From Salvator merianae (taxonomy: Eukaryota; Chordata; Lepidosauria; Squamata; Teiidae), in the NCBI GenBank assembly GCA_003586115.2, contig QVOM02000042.1:32950855-33014854 (forward strand): a stretch of DNA of 64,000 nt, written 5' to 3'. Numbering within the stretch: position 1 is the stretch's first letter; every line of letters starts with the position of its first letter. This document shows positions 12,019 through 24,407 of the stretch, in pieces. Position numbers and translations under genes: made by a program. The notes under the pieces are model-generated. The model had not been told where the DNA came from. It worked only from the letters and a program-made list of their open reading frames with translations, and made no database searches.

Positions 12019-12544
12019 AAGTAACTAGAAATAATAGAATACAATAAAAATAAGATTAAATATAAAATGCCTTAGTAAATTAAAAAAAAAAAATTGTTGG
12101 GATCCTAAAACTATATAAGAATAGTATCTAGCAGACCTCTCTGAAAGGGCTATTCCGAAATCTAAATGCCACCACCAAAAATATCCTTTCCCTTGTGGAC
12201 TTCCTCCTGCCTTCTGACCATACATGGATATGAGAACATGTACATATGATTTTCCATAACTTTATTTTAAAAACTATCACTAATTATTTGCTTAATCATT
12301 CAAGTGAAAAACAGTGTTCTTGTGTCTAGTCATTCATCTCTGGCAGTGTGAACACAATTTTAAGGCAGCATCATTAAAAGTAGAAATTTATTCCCACCTT
12401 TATCTTTTTAATAATTAATTGTAGATAAGGTTCATGATGGCAGTATGATTAGCTCATATGTATCTTGCTAAGTTTTACCATATATGTCCTATATTTCAGA
12501 TTTGTGTGCTTGTTTTTAAGAAACACCAAATGCAAGCATTTTTA
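11455..12544. other. AT-rich sequence with an AT microsatellite
   Basis: No element recognised. It holds a poly-G run (11953-11962) and the (AT)n tract listed separately. Confidence 0.5.
11969..12013. repeat. (AT)n microsatellite
   Basis: About 22 uninterrupted AT units follow a G10 run and TTGAG. Confidence 0.95.
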
Positions 12545-13815
12545 ATCTCATTTAGTAAAATGTTGGAATATACGGATGGGTCAGCAGATTCCAAGAGAGG
12601 CCAGGAACAGTGTTCTGGTAGGCAGCATAATGGATCTAGGAGACAAGAGGCGAGGCTCTCTAACTAAAGATATAGTCCAAACAATGGACAAAAAGATAGA
12701 TAAATTAATAAACTCCTTTAAGAGAATGGAAGATTCATTGAGAGATCTAACTAAAGAGGTGAAGAAAACAAACAGATTGTAGTAAATGCCAGACAACTGG
12801 CAGCACAGACTAAGGACAAGGGAGGGCAGAATGAAGAGGAAGTAATGCAACTTAAGAAACAGATAGCTGAGCTTAACAATAAAGTCACGGGCAGGATTAG
12901 ACATCAGAGTTGGAGAAATTTAAGGCTGAAAGGTCTGACTGAGGATATGAGAGCTGCAGACTTAATTCAAGGGCCTGTGGAATGGTGGAAAGAATATGAT
13001 TTAGAGCTGACAGAGAATGACTTACAGGGTGAAAGGGAGACAAACCACAAGATATTATAATCACATTTGCATCGAAAAGTATGACAGACAAAGTGCTAAA
13101 GAATTTAAGACAAATTAAAGAGCTTAAATAAAAAGGGCTACAGGTTCAAGCTTTTCAAGACTTAGTAGGAGATACTATAAAACAAAGAGAAAAGTTGCAG
13201 TCAATTTGCAGACATATTCTGGATAGCAGACTAAAATTCTCATGGGGCTTCCCAACAGCTATTTTAATCTTCCAAGATGGTAATTTTTATAAGGCAAGCA
13301 ATGAGGAGGAGAGAAAGAAATTGTTAAAAAAGCTTGGAATTGGGAATAAAGAGTCTGATAAAGACAGTGTGGGAGAAGAGGAACATTAGAGGAAGAGAAT
13401 GAGGTGGAAGAAATGTAATTACAGAAAAAAAGTAGTAGAAATAAGAAAGACAGAAAAAGCTGGTGGGAGCTTTGGAGCAAGCACAGTGACTGGGTCAGAA
13501 TTGTGTGGACTGGAACAGAAACACCAGAGCACAGAGGGTAAGTGCAGAAACATCCTATATTTCGTGGTCATCATCATTTAGAAGCTGTCTCCCTAAATGG
13601 GTCATCTAGCTTTTTTTATGAATTTATTTATTTATTTTTAGATGAAGAAAGGAATAGAGAAAACAAGAGAGGCAAGAAACAAAAAATACAAGAGGAATTC
13701 TGGAAGAAGGCATGAAGTCAACAATTTATAGAATGAATGGTTGCTTATAAGTGTGTTCATATGGGAATCTGATGTATGTTTTATGCATTTTCAAAACAAA
13801 AACTTATAAATAAAA
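12545..13815 (+). mobile_element. L1-type LINE relic carrying ORF1 but no ORF2
   Basis: ORF1-like sequence fills 12576-13389 and is followed by about 400 bp of A-rich, non-coding sequence ending ACTTATAAATAAAAATAG, which resembles an L1 3' UTR and tail. No ORF2 endonuclease or reverse transcriptase is visible between them. Either ORF2 was deleted, or this is a half-L1 (HAL1-like) element. The boundaries are approximate and no target duplication was found. Confidence 0.6.
12576..13389 (+). pseudogene. Decayed L1 ORF1 (RNA-binding protein)
   Basis: Three open segments lie in three different frames, so at least two frameshifts separate them. Segment 12576-12782 is charged and heptad-like (MDKKIDKLINSFKRMEDSLR), fitting the L1 ORF1 coiled coil. 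Segment 12845-13060 contains RNLRLKGLTEDM, the start of the RRM (RNLRIxGxxE in relatives). Segment 13195-13389 has LKFSWGFPTAILIFQDGNFY followed by a helical KKLLKKLGI, matching the C-terminal domain (YRWGFPFxLxFxxxGxxY ... FLxxLGL). ORF1 protein normally trimerises and coats L1 RNA. This copy cannot make it. Confidence 0.7.
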
Positions 13816-15355
13816 ATAGTTATTTTATGAACATTAAACATGTTAACATTAATTAATAATAAAATATTACAGTTTCAGACCTTACACTCTGAACTGAAAG
13901 CATCTGCTCAGATGTCCAGTTTAAGAGTCAATTTAAATAAATGTCAAGCGTTTTTTCTTAATACTTCCCCAAAAGATCAACTTTGACTTTGCAGAGATAC
14001 AAGAATACAAGGGAAGAGAAGGAAAAGAGTTTGTATAGTGCTTTCTATATGATGACTGTCATCCTGCCTTCCTCTGCACTCTATTCTTATGCGTTCTCTC
14101 TGGCAGTGCAGAAAGAAGGCAGGATGGCAGCCAAATAGAGCATGAGCAGTGACATGGCTGTCCAGGGAGGCAGGGTGGAGGAGAGGGGAAAGAGTTTCAG
14201 CAGCAGCAGCAACCTTAAGACCACATCATACCAGCAAGAGAGGGGCATCTCAGGCAGGCATGGAGTGAAGCAGCACCTCAGCCAGGCACACTTGGAACCT
14301 GCCTGCTGTGGCCTCCTTGGTGCCTCTCCCTCTTCCTTCTAAGAGGGAGGTGATGACAGCCTTCATGACGGTGGATGTTGCAGTAACAATTGACTGATTT
14401 CTGGGTAGCTGCTGCTCCTACCTCCCATTTCATTTCCATCCCTGTTCTTGTGTAATCTCGCTGGAGGAATCCATGCAATGCTGCAATTTAGTAATAAGGG
14501 TTTGATTCGTGGTAACAGTTCTTTTCTACTGAAACAAACACCCCAAGAAATTGGGTCATTAGTGTGAAATTATATTATGAGTAGTCTGTGGTCATGTGTG
14601 GCAAAAGAAATATTATTCTGACATAATTATGCGGGTTTGACCCTGTCTGGATGCATCCAGATTGTTGTCCATTTGCTACATCATCTTCTATAATTCAGTG
14701 CCCATGGGTTCTGACATGCCTACTCATCTACATGACTGTATACACTTGAGCAAAGACGAGTACACTTTGGGATTACATTTGCAAAATTCTGTTTCTGGAA
14801 TAGAAGAAATTAAAAAAAACCTCCAGTTCTATGCAACATGTGTCATACAGATAATGGAGAGTTTATATTATATAGTGACTGAGTAATTTGATGAAGCAGT
14901 TGGTCAATTTTTTAAGGACATGCTACAGACAAAATACATAATTAGTTCTCAATTTTTTAACTAATAATTTGTTAATGACTGTTGTGAATAGAGTCAAGAT
15001 AATGTACGGGTTTCAAAAGAAAAATGGATTTAAAAGTTTTGGCATGTTAAGTTAATGAATAAATTAAGAACAATATAACTGTAAAGGGAAGGAAGACGAA
15101 AGCATCCCTATTACATGAATGCTAATGATTATTCATGGTTTATTGGAGCAAAATCAAATCTTCTGAAACACTAAAAACTGCAATAATCAAGAATGTTTTT
15201 ATCTGATTTTGTAATCAATACCAATAAAGAAGTAAATAAAACAATTCATATTTAATTCCAGTCTCTATTCTTTTCCCATTGAATGGATGTATTGAAAATA
15301 TTCGTCCTTGTCTTATTATGTAGTCCTTTGCTGTTTCTGTTTTAACGCTAGGTGT
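13816..15355. other. Unassigned sequence
   Basis: No repeat boundaries recognised. A moderately GC-richer block at about 14060-14480 contains a CAGCAGCAGC run and short frames without recognisable domains. Confidence 0.4.
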
Positions 15356-15359
15356 AATC

Positions 15360-16066
15360 AGGAAGGGAATAGAAAATAAGTTGGCAAGTGTCATTGTGCC
15401 TCTATATAAACATATGGTGACACCACATTTGAAATACTGTGTACAATTCTGGACATCACACCTCAGAAAGGATATTTTCTGCACCAGAGAAGATGCAGAA
15501 AAAGGCAACCAAGATGATCAAGGGCCTGGAACACCTTCCTTACAAAATCAGGCTGCAACATCTTAGCCTCTTCAGCTTCAAAATATGACATTTAAAATGG
15601 GACCTGATTGAAGTATTTAAAATCACGCATGGGGTGGAAAAGATGGATAGAGAAAAAAAATTATATCGCACAACACTAGAACCAGAGGGCACTCCATGAA
15701 GTTGATGAGCAGGAAACCTAGGAGCAACAAGGGGAAGTATTTTTTCATCCAGAGGGTCATCAATCTATGGAATTTACTACCAGAAGAGGTGGTGACAGCA
15801 CCCAGCCTGAATAGTTTTAAAAAAGGATTCATGAAGATAAGGTCTATCAATGGCTACTGGAATGCATGCCTAGCTACAGCTACCAGGTTGGAGAGACAGG
15901 TAGGATGCCACCACAAGCCATTTGCAGAGAGTCAAGAGCAAGTTTTATCTTTGTCTTCTGCTTGGGAATGTCCAGAAGCAATTGATGGGCCACTATGTGA
16001 GACAAGATGCTGGACTAGATGGGCTGTGGTCTGATCCAGCAGGACTCTTCTATGTTCTTATGTTTC
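15360..16066 (+). mobile_element. CR1 LINE 3' end with TTCTTATG-type tail
   Basis: It follows the same CR1 path as 8860-9715: CATTTGAAATACTGTGTACA, AGGCAACCAAGATGATCAAG, GAACACCTTCCTTACAAAAT, GGGGTGGAAAAGATGGATAG, and the 3' end GGACTAGATGGGCTGTGGTC then CTATGTTCTTATG. A frame from 15696 to 16034 is the antepenultimate CR1 region (FFIQRVINLWNLLPEEVVTA) and is not a host gene. It is 5'-truncated. Confidence 0.9.
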
Positions 16067-16069
16067 TTA

Positions 16070-16430
16070 GATGTTACATGTATTACGTTGTTAGCCTGCA
16101 TTTTTATTGAATATGGAGCACAATTGACCTACATGATAATATTTCCTATATGAGAGAACTGGTTGTATGATTATCGACCATTGTGATTGCCCCTCAAAAC
16201 ACCCTGTTAGCCCAGCAATCTGTAGCCTTTGCCTAGACAATATCCTGGAGGACCAAGAGATACATCAAAATTAGTAAAGGACTAGTAAATGTCACCTGTT
16301 TCTGATGCTCAAGGAACACAGACAGCATCATGTCTAAACGACACAGCAACTTACATAACAGAACCAACCTATTGGCAAGTGGCAGAGTCACTGCCTAACT
16401 GGCCATAAGTCTACTGCACATCACAGAGTG
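16070..16430. other. Unassigned sequence
   Basis: Nothing recognised. Confidence 0.4.
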
Positions 16431-16432
16431 TC

Positions 16433-16564
16433 AGGCGAATCTGCATTTATGGTATACTGGACCAGGAAGTCTACAAAGAGCCTCCCTGCTTAGGGCTTCC
16501 CGTGCAGAAGGGAAGCTCCTAGAACACCTTCTGGACCAGTATATCAGCCAGTGCAGAATCACCC
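16433..16564. repeat. 132-bp palindromic MITE-like repeat
   Basis: The left side AGGCGAATCTGCATTTATGG..TATACTGGACCAGGA mirrors the right side TCTGGACCAGTATATCAGCC..GTGCAGAATCACCC. The ends resemble the GGNCCTTTCTGCAC pattern of the 3-bp-TSD group, but the flanking trinucleotides (GTC and TAG) do not match. Confidence 0.6.
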
Positions 16565-16945
16565 TAGGAGACTAGAGGGCTGAAAGCTCACCCCCTCTTC
16601 CACCTACAGCTCTCGCCCTCAGCTGACATTGTAGAACATTCTGTCCCAAAGGCTTTGTCTCCTTTTTTGTCTGTCTGACTTCAGTATACATAAACGTAGA
16701 CCTTGGATGCTGAAGAGGAAGATCAGGAACAATATATTGTCAATATTTTACAAAACCAGAATAAAATAATGTCTCATAATGATCCTGAAAGGACAAACTG
16801 GTGCAAGAATTTACAGAATGTTGAGAAACTCTACCTTGATATTTAGTCTTACAGCCTAAAAACTGTCAACATAAAAAAATGACCTACCAGTGAGCTCCCG
16901 GATGTTTCTATCTGAATGGCTCCACCATTGCTTCCAAACATTACT

Positions 16946-16977
16946 AGCTGTGGACAACAAAATTGTTGTCCACAGCT
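16946..16977. repeat. 32-bp near-perfect palindrome
   Basis: AGCTGTGGACAACAA pairs with TTGTTGTCCACAGCT around a two-base centre, giving 15-bp arms. It could be the centre of a larger foldback element, because elements of the 3-bp-TSD group lie immediately to the right. Confidence 0.9.
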
Positions 16978-16979
16978 TG

Positions 16980-17303
16980 ACCAGGAACAGCTGGATTGCT
17001 CCCAGTCAGCAGTGATTGCACCCTTTTCCAGGTGTGAACTCTATGTGTGGGCAGGGTGATGTAGCTGTGGCTATACAGTCGCATGCCACGTTTCCAATCA
17101 CCATGGCAACAGTTGGACATTGCTGTGGCTGCTGTCGTGGCAGTAGGGCTGGACATCTGCACTTCAGTTGCGGGAGGCGTGGTATGGGGCTGTTCCAGTC
17201 CTCACAGTGCAGATGGCTGCCATGTTGCAGGGTCTTGTACAGCTAGAATGGTATTGTTATACCAATTCTAGGCTATAAAAGTGTGAACAGTACTCAGGAT
17301 TTG
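16980..17303. repeat. Element related to the 60.1-kb repeat
   Basis: Words in the same order as 60290-60560 occur here: GGATTGCTC, CTTTTCCAGGTGTG, CTATACAGTCGCA, CCATGGCAAC. The right end is AAAAGTGTGAACAGTACT, the complement of the TTCACACTTTT end pattern of the 3-bp-TSD group. The left boundary is not defined and no target duplication was found. Confidence 0.45.
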
Positions 17304-18239
17304 TTGTATATTCTTTGAGGATCTAGTACCAGGATTTCCAGAATTCATATCACCTTCGGCAGCAACTTCTTCAAGCAGAAAGTGGGATTCTTATTTCAAC
17401 TTTTATACAGTCACATTTTTTGTACTTCACCAGAGCATTTCTTAAACTTACCCTTTAAGAATTATTAACATCGTAGAGGAGGAATGAAGAACTTTCAGAC
17501 CAATGGACACATTTTCTCATGCATGTCCTACCGGAGGCTCCTTGAAAACACTGATCAATGTTGCAGACAAAGAGTGAACAGAGCCACATTTGTGATGTTC
17601 CAGACACACAAAAACCATTTTCACAGTTTGAGAATGCTTTCCAGCCAAGCAAAAGTGTTCACAGAAGGTGAAGACAGCAGAGAAGTGTTCAATTAAAATA
17701 GAGGGCTTCATTCAGTCCCTTTGCTGATATTACCTATCTATACTGCACAAAACGGGTGCCTTTCGACTTGTCTACTGTACAAGGACTATATGACAGTGAA
17801 AAATGTGTGGAATGATCTTTGGCTAGTTTAGGTCAAAGCTGCAGCTATATCTTCAGGCCTACTTTAGGCAAACTCCTAATTAATGTTGAGTTTCAAAATC
17901 AGAAGAACATAGTCGACAGAATGAAAATTTTAAAGGTTAAAATATTCAGAATATGAACTGTCCTCCTTGGTCATCCGATAATGGCTATCGGTTGTTAAAA
18001 TTATTGCATGTATTCCCATTTTTAACAATTTAGGATCTTGTCTCAGTATACATTGCTTTTCAAAAATCAATATAATTCTTTAAATTCAGTAACAAATATT
18101 GTAATGTGATATATTCCCCTCATTTTGAGTTACCACCTTTCTTCAGCCTTGGCTGGTGTGGTGGAGGATTATAAGCAGACAGAAGGATAGCTTGTGGGCC
18201 AGTTAGAAGAAGAGACTGTAGTGTTGAAAAAATAGTCAG
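17304..18239. other. Unassigned sequence
   Basis: Nothing recognised. Several 60-70 codon frames overlap on both strands and lack recognisable domains. Confidence 0.4.
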
Positions 18240-18242
18240 ATA

Positions 18243-18712
18243 GGAGGCGTTTTTCCATAGGGATTGCTTTTACCACTTCTTTGTCCTTTCCCTAAAATCT
18301 ATAATGGAAGGTGATGGAGCATAATCCAGATCAAGAGGCCCCAATTCGGATTACTGGTAGACACTGAAGACTACTGGTATACCAGCATGGACCAGTCAGG
18401 ATGACAGAGACATGCAGAAGGCATTCCTCCATGAACTGAACTATCCGGGGACCCATTTTGGTGTCACATTAAGAGTGCCATAGAAATGGATTCCCTGGGG
18501 ACTCTGAGGCTAAGAACTTTCATTCCTAGCTGTTGGAGCCCTTGGAGACCAGTCCCAAAGCTCGTGCAAGCTTTGAGGTTGGTGCAGGGACTGGTCTGGA
18601 GCAGCATAGCTGTGCAGATGGCTTGTGACACCTTGATATATTCCAAACCAAAGGCTGTTGCTGGTTCAGACTCTATGGGTCAGGTCACATCAAGGTAAGA
18701 GCAGAAAGGTCC
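18243..18712. repeat. Likely DNA element related to 2643-3347
   Basis: Carries the AAAGCTCGTGCAAGCTTTG word and a right end GAGCAGAAAGGTCC like the CAGAAAGGNCC ends of the group. The left end GGAGGCGTTTTTCCA is a poor match. Flanks are ATA and TTA, two of three identical. Boundaries are tentative. Confidence 0.4.
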
Positions 18713-18819
18713 TTAGAGACAGTACTGTGTGACCCTTATGTTCTCATTCTATCCGAAATCCACTTTTCCTATTCAATAGTGTTTCTGAGAGGGAAGAGAG
18801 GCAGACTAGTTTGTGAACT

Positions 18820-18996
18820 AGTCATTGGAACAGGTTGCCACAGGAGGTGGTGGGCTCTCCTTCGCTGGAAGTCTTCAAGGAGAGGCTGGACAGTTATCTG
18901 TCTGGGATGCTTTAGTGAATCCTGCATTGAGCAGGGGGTTGGACTCGATGACCCTAGAGGTCCCTTCCAACTCTATGATTCTATGATTCTATGATT
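18820..18996 (+). mobile_element. CR1 LINE 3' end with ATTCTATG tail
   Basis: Classic CR1 terminus: GGAACAGGTTGCCACAGGAG, GGTTGGACTCGATGACCC, GGTCCCTTCCAACTCTATGA, then three ATTCTATG units. It differs from the CR1 copies at 15.4 and 63.4 kb, which end in TTCTTATG, so two CR1 subfamilies are present. Confidence 0.95.
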
Positions 18997-19009
18997 AACA
19001 ATCCCACCT

Positions 19010-20270
19010 TCAAACTAGATTGACATGGAATTGGACTCAACATTTGGAAGTGCTCTGCTGGAGGTATCTGGAGTACTATCTGCACAGGATGGAGCATAAA
19101 CTGGACTACAGAATCCAAAATGCCACCTTAGCCTGGCTCACTGGTGGACCTCAACACTGCTAAGCATGCTAAGGCCATAGCCTGGAATATGAGGCCATGT
19201 GTGGAGAGCACATAGCTCCCTGTTCCAGTAAATGGAGGGAGTTTGCTAGCAGGGGCCAGGGGGGTTCTCTTATGCCATGTTGGCATGTGGAAGGAAGGCC
19301 CATGGATCCTTTCTTAGTACAGGACAATGTCCCTTGAAGAAAGGACCAGGATTTCCTAAAGAGACAAAAGTATTTGAGCTACTGATAGGAAAGAACAAGA
19401 AATTGAAGTCTCAGACTAGTGTGATTTGGGGTGGGGAATTTGTCATGATGATCAGTTGCACTTAAACTTCATCCTAATGATAGATGGTGGCCAATGGAAC
19501 TCTGACAAATTTCTGTAGAGTTTGGAGCCCCATGTTTGAATGCACAAATCAAATGTAAGAAACACTGGTGATTCAGTTCCCTGCCACAATCACTAGCAAA
19601 CCAGCCAACAGTGAAATCCCCCCCCCAATAATAAATCATAGCAGCACCACACTGGGTGCTGGGAATGGATGGGAATATCTGGGAATGGATGGGCAGACTG
19701 TATACAGATTCAGTTATGGCTATTTTTATGGACTTCTTTAAAAAAAATGTTTAAACCTGGTATACACAGAGCTTCAGCAGTCTGACCAATGGTGCACTTA
19801 ATTTGCAAATGGTGTAGGAACTTTTGGATACTTAGGACCACATGGAATGCTTCTGAAATCTGACCAATAACCAACTTAGTTCATTATTTACATAGACTTA
19901 GTAGGAAAAAAACTTATATTCACTCAGATTTTTTTAAAAAAACACACATTTCAGATAGCACCCAAAAAAGGCAGCAATCAGAGTGGGTAGTGACTGGCAT
20001 CAAACTGCTGTCACACTAGGGAGGGGCAGGCTGAGGTTAAGTAACTAAGGCTCTGAAGAAGCCCTCCACAATCACCAGAACCTTTCTGCAGGTGGATGAC
20101 ACCCACAGAAGTTTAATTCCCTAGCAGGAACCCCAACTGGTGATCAGAAGTCATTCAAGACAACTGGAATTCCAGTTTTGGGGTCAGCATCTGGGAATAT
20201 GACAGGTATAAACCATTGCCATGCCAGGGTTGTGAACTTTCATTAAAATCAGCTAACTAATCGTTTACAC
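19010..20270. other. Unassigned sequence, start possibly part of a DNA element
   Basis: The segment 19010-19260 shares words (GGAGAGCACATAGCTCCCTG, CCTGTTCCAG) with the element-like region at 48.5-48.6 kb. The rest was not recognised. Confidence 0.35.
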
Positions 20271-20275
20271 TTGGC

Positions 20276-20333
<58 letters not shown>

Positions 20334-20356
20334 TTCCTTCCTTCCTTCCTTCCTTC
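20276..20356. repeat. (CTTT)n(CTTC)n microsatellite
   Basis: About 14 CTTT units switch to about 6 CTTC units. This is a pure pyrimidine strand, the complement type of the (GAAA)n tract at 34966-35045. Confidence 0.95.
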
Positions 20357-20982
20357 GGCTTTTTGTATGGCTAGGATAATTAATTTGGCCGTTTATCTAG
20401 CAGCCCTGCCCCATTCTAATTTCACTGCCACAGGGAATTACAAAGTAGTTTATCCTATTCTGCATTTAGGTCACCTCTTGCAGCATTTTTTTTTCCTTAG
20501 ATTTTTTTTTTCCAATTTGCTGATTTTTTATTTATTGTTGTATATAGTTTGAAATAACGTAAATATTTTTTAAAAAAGAAACTCTTTTACCAATTGGGAA
20601 GTGAAGGGGCCACATCTGAAGTGTTGACCAGAATCCCCCATAATTGCGTCTGTAGACACAGCCTGAATGTGGAAAATATAGTAATGGAAGTTAATTCCCA
20701 CGCCTGCAGCTTTTCAGTCTATGATACTCCATCCCCCTTTTTTCCATGGAGAAAAAGCCTGACAATTCAAAAGATGTGAAGAAGCTGACCTTTAACAGTT
20801 CAGACACTCAGACTGCCTCCAGATATCACTTATTTATTCTGCCATTTAATAATCTGCCAGATTATTGTGTTGTCAAAATTACAGCATATTGTACATACGT
20901 GTTACTAATATTGCATGTTTTAGCTTTTTCTGCTGCAAGATTTTGTGTAACATGGGCAAGATCCTCCTGCTGGCCTCTGCAC

Positions 20983-21307
20983 CAGTGGCATAGGAAGGGG
21001 GGACTTGGGGGGCGGGCCACCCCGGGTAGCACGTTGTCCCGGGCAGCACATGCAGCCAGCCCCTTCTCTGCTAACCCGGCACACAAAGTTTTGCCCGAGC
21101 GCAAGCGGGGCGGCGGCAAGGGTAGAAGTCTGTAGAGAAGCAGAGTATGGTGCCATGTGGCATCCTGCGCCACGTGGTGCCATGCCCAACCAGCCGGCAG
21201 TTGGCGGGGCAGCAGCAGGGGTAGGAGGCTGCAGGGCAGGGCGCCCTCACTCACACTCCTCTGCTGCCACGTGGCCCCAGGCGGCAAAAAAGTCAGCTAC
21301 ACCGCTG
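20983..21307. mobile_element. 325-bp hAT MITE, perfect 8-bp TSD CTCTGCAC
   Basis: Ends CAGTGGCATAGGAAG and GTCAGCTACACCGCTG are imperfect inverted repeats of the CAGTGGCGTAG hAT type. CTCTGCAC flanks both sides exactly (20975-20982, 21308-21315). The interior is GC-rich and CpG-rich (GGGCGGGCCACCCCGGG). It is the same family as 49533-49771 but in the opposite orientation: CACGTGGCCCCAGGCGGCAA here corresponds to the reverse of TTTGCCACCTGGGGCC there. The long frames on both strands come from this GC-rich repeat and are not genes. Confidence 0.9.
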
Positions 21308-21315
21308 CTCTGCAC

Positions 21316-24300
21316 TCACTCATTAATGGTTGGTCAGTCCATACTCCCTTCGACTAATTAGTATTGGCTTGTTGTGCATCCTCAGCACACCTATTCCCTC
21401 CCCTTATATGGCTGCCTTAACTCCCGAGTAACTTTATAATTGGAGAAGGATTTTTTTGTTTGTTTTTTAGTTTGAGTGTTTTTGTATTTGATAAATAAGA
21501 AAGGTATTTTTCCCCAAATAATGAATTTGTTGTTCTTATGTTCTATTTATGTGTGTGTGTGTGTGGGGGGGAATTTTAGCATTGAAGTTTAGTTTTTCAT
21601 TTCCTGCTGCTGACATCTTTCGTCCTTCACCATGGAAACTGCTGTATTGGCCAAGTTACTTTTCTAGGTTATAGCTTGGGCAGTTACTTTTTGTTTTAAT
21701 GAAATAGTGCTGCATGTTGTGGTAAACAAGATTCCATGACAAATATATCACCCTATGGGGAGTGTGGTGCTGTTTGAGTTTAATTGGACTAACATGACTG
21801 GCTAATCAAAAACCTCAGTTCACCAATAACATCTTGCACAGTATTTCCAGGTAGCAACAACTCGCATACCAAACTATAACACAGAACTCTCACTAATTCT
21901 CGGCACAGTAATCCAGACAGAGCTGTAATTATGGAATAACAGGATATTCTACTATGATAGTTCATTGTACTGGGATAACGATAATCCAGGTAAATTGGGT
22001 CTAAATTGTGGAACTATATCAGGAGTAGCATGATCACATCTGGCAAATCAGGTATAATTACAAAATAATTACAGGTTTTAAAACCTGTCTGGATGCAGTG
22101 TTATTTGATGGATATAAATCAAAATCTGAAAATATAATTATTCTTGAGATGCTCTCTCTAAAGGAAACTATGTTTTGACTATATTCTACACATCTAGGTT
22201 TTGTAATAACACCTTACATGATATCTTGGTGCACCACATAGTTTTACTTTTACATGCTCAGGAAATGCAACTTCCCCTATTTAATGCAACATCAAATAAA
22301 TAAATAAATAAATAAATAAATATCATGACTGGCCTTTGCAGTATCACTGGCTTATACTGACAGACTGGCTGTCTTTGCATGATGCCATTGCTTACATTGG
22401 TAGATTAACTCTCCCTTCCTTGGTAAAGTTGACTCATATTACAATTGTCTGACATGCTGGAGGGGCTATTGGGCTACACAAAGGTTTTTTAAATTTATTT
22501 AGTAATGGGAGTGGTGCTTCTTGCCTACTAAATGTATCACATGACAGAAATATCAATGTGAATCTGAAATTGGCCTTTCCTTACTTTATTTGAAAATTAC
22601 AAAAAAAAAAGCATGATATAAAGTTCTGTTAGTACTACTACTTTCACTGGTATGGGCTAGACAACTAATTTATTACTTATGGAAGATAAGAAAGAACTTT
22701 CTTTTAATTGATATGTGAGTTCAGGATTGATGGAAAAACTGGCAAAGAAAGATTACCACAAATGAGTTTTGTATAATTTGGGAGTGTTTTATTACTTTTT
22801 ATTACTTACCTTTATGATTCAAGCCTCTTAGTTCTAACAGAATTTTGTGATCTGATCTTTTTACCATTGCAATGTATATAATTGCAATGATTATTCTTGT
22901 AATACTTTCAATGCTAATTCTGATTGTTACATTCATTGTTGAATAAAAAAGTAAAAAAAAAAAAAAAAACCTTAAATTTTGTGCAGTGTCGTTTTAGAAA
23001 AATACATAATACAAATGAAATATTGCTGAGATAATATTCTGTGCTCTTTCCTTTCTGTTTTTTGAATACGAAGAGTATCATTTAAAATTTTCTAGCTTCT
23101 CCCCACTCCCACTTCAGTTCAGTTCAGAACTTGAAAGTAAATTTTGGAGTATAGTGCATATCAGCTTCCCATCTCATCCAGTATATTTTATGGCTTCAAA
23201 ATGCACTGATTAGCTGCACTTCAACGGAATTATGTTGTCTGCAAGAGAGAGAAAATTTCAATTTCTGTTGCTTCTGCACAGTTTTTAAAGGTCTGTTTTA
23301 GACTTTTTTAAAAAAATCTGAAGAGATAATGCAATAATTAGAAAAGGTAAAACACTTTTCAGTCCTGAAAATATCAAGCAAAAGTTTGATTCCAGAAGGA
23401 TCAGATCTGACAGCCAACACTACAGCTGTTCTCTTCTACTTTGTGAACGTGTTTCATTCTGGCACGTTGAACCATGTATGCTATAAATGTAATGCCAAGT
23501 ACACAATGATATTTGTGCTCTGCAGCATGATCTGAATTCATTTGATGAAATCCAATTAGGCTGCATCCAGAAGTTGCTTACTTATTCAGCTAAATTTGAA
23601 TATTCTGGAATAAAATCAACATATATTTTATTGAATGTGATTAAATATAACATTTTGCCTGAATCCCTGTCCCTAATGTAGAATATCCTGTGCTACATTT
23701 TTGCTTAGTAGTTATCATTTCTAGTGCAATAATATTCACAGTCCATCTTGTTTCCTGATTAAAATCTATATCACAAGAGGAAATGTAGTATTAGAAATAA
23801 TGAAGCCTATAGGTTATCAATTATTGTTTAAGCTTGTGTAAAGGTCCTATAGGCCTGGTGTCACTATGATAGAATAGAAAAAGTAAACCTATATGCACAC
23901 AACTCTTGACATTTTCTGTCTGCAGAACACATAATCTGTCCAGTTTTTCTGCCATTCCCAGCTGTTATGATTCCCTTTCTTCAGCTTAGTAGTTTCAGAG
24001 AAGGTCCTGAGCAACTTAGCCAAGTACCTTCCTCCTGGAATCAGTCATCAGGGACCAGGAGCAGAATACCATACCATGGAGTCATGCAAATGACATGTCC
24101 CAGTGGTCCAGTATGCTATGGGAGATCCTTTTACGCAGCACCCCAATCTTCCCTATAATGGAAGATGCCTGTTGGTTATAAGGTCTAGTGTGAGCCAGCA
24201 ACTCATCTTACTAGCTCCATCTCCTGCAAGCTGCTCATTCACCTCCTCTGCCTGTTCACTTATATGAGGACGAAGGGCATCACTCTGGTCCAGGTTTAAC

Positions 24301-24404
24301 TAAAAAGATTCAATTTATCACACAGTTTATCTCTCTGCTTTTGTTTACCTGATAGTTGCTGCAGCTTTTTTTTTTTTTTTTTTGCCTTATCTATCCTGAA
24401 AGGA
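21316..24404. other. Unassigned AT-rich sequence with small repeats
   Basis: No gene or LINE recognised across about 3 kb. It contains a TG/G tract (21549-21570), (AAAT)n at about 22287-22322, a poly-A run (22951-22971) and a poly-T run (24364-24383). This is the most repeat-poor long stretch in the window. Confidence 0.5.
21911..22094. repeat. MITE-like inverted repeat
   Basis: Left ATCCAGACAGAGCTGTAATTA mirrors right AATTACAGGTTTTAAAACCTGTCTGGAT. Similar CATCCAGACAGG words occur at 14644 and 45055. Flanks are only partly alike (GCACAGTA and GCAGTGTT), so the boundaries are uncertain. Confidence 0.45.
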
Positions 24405-24407
24405 AGT

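Noticed and set aside
20862..21361. Frames of 118-141 codons on both strands
   Set aside because: They coincide with the GC-rich hAT MITE at 20983-21307 and overlap one another in all directions.
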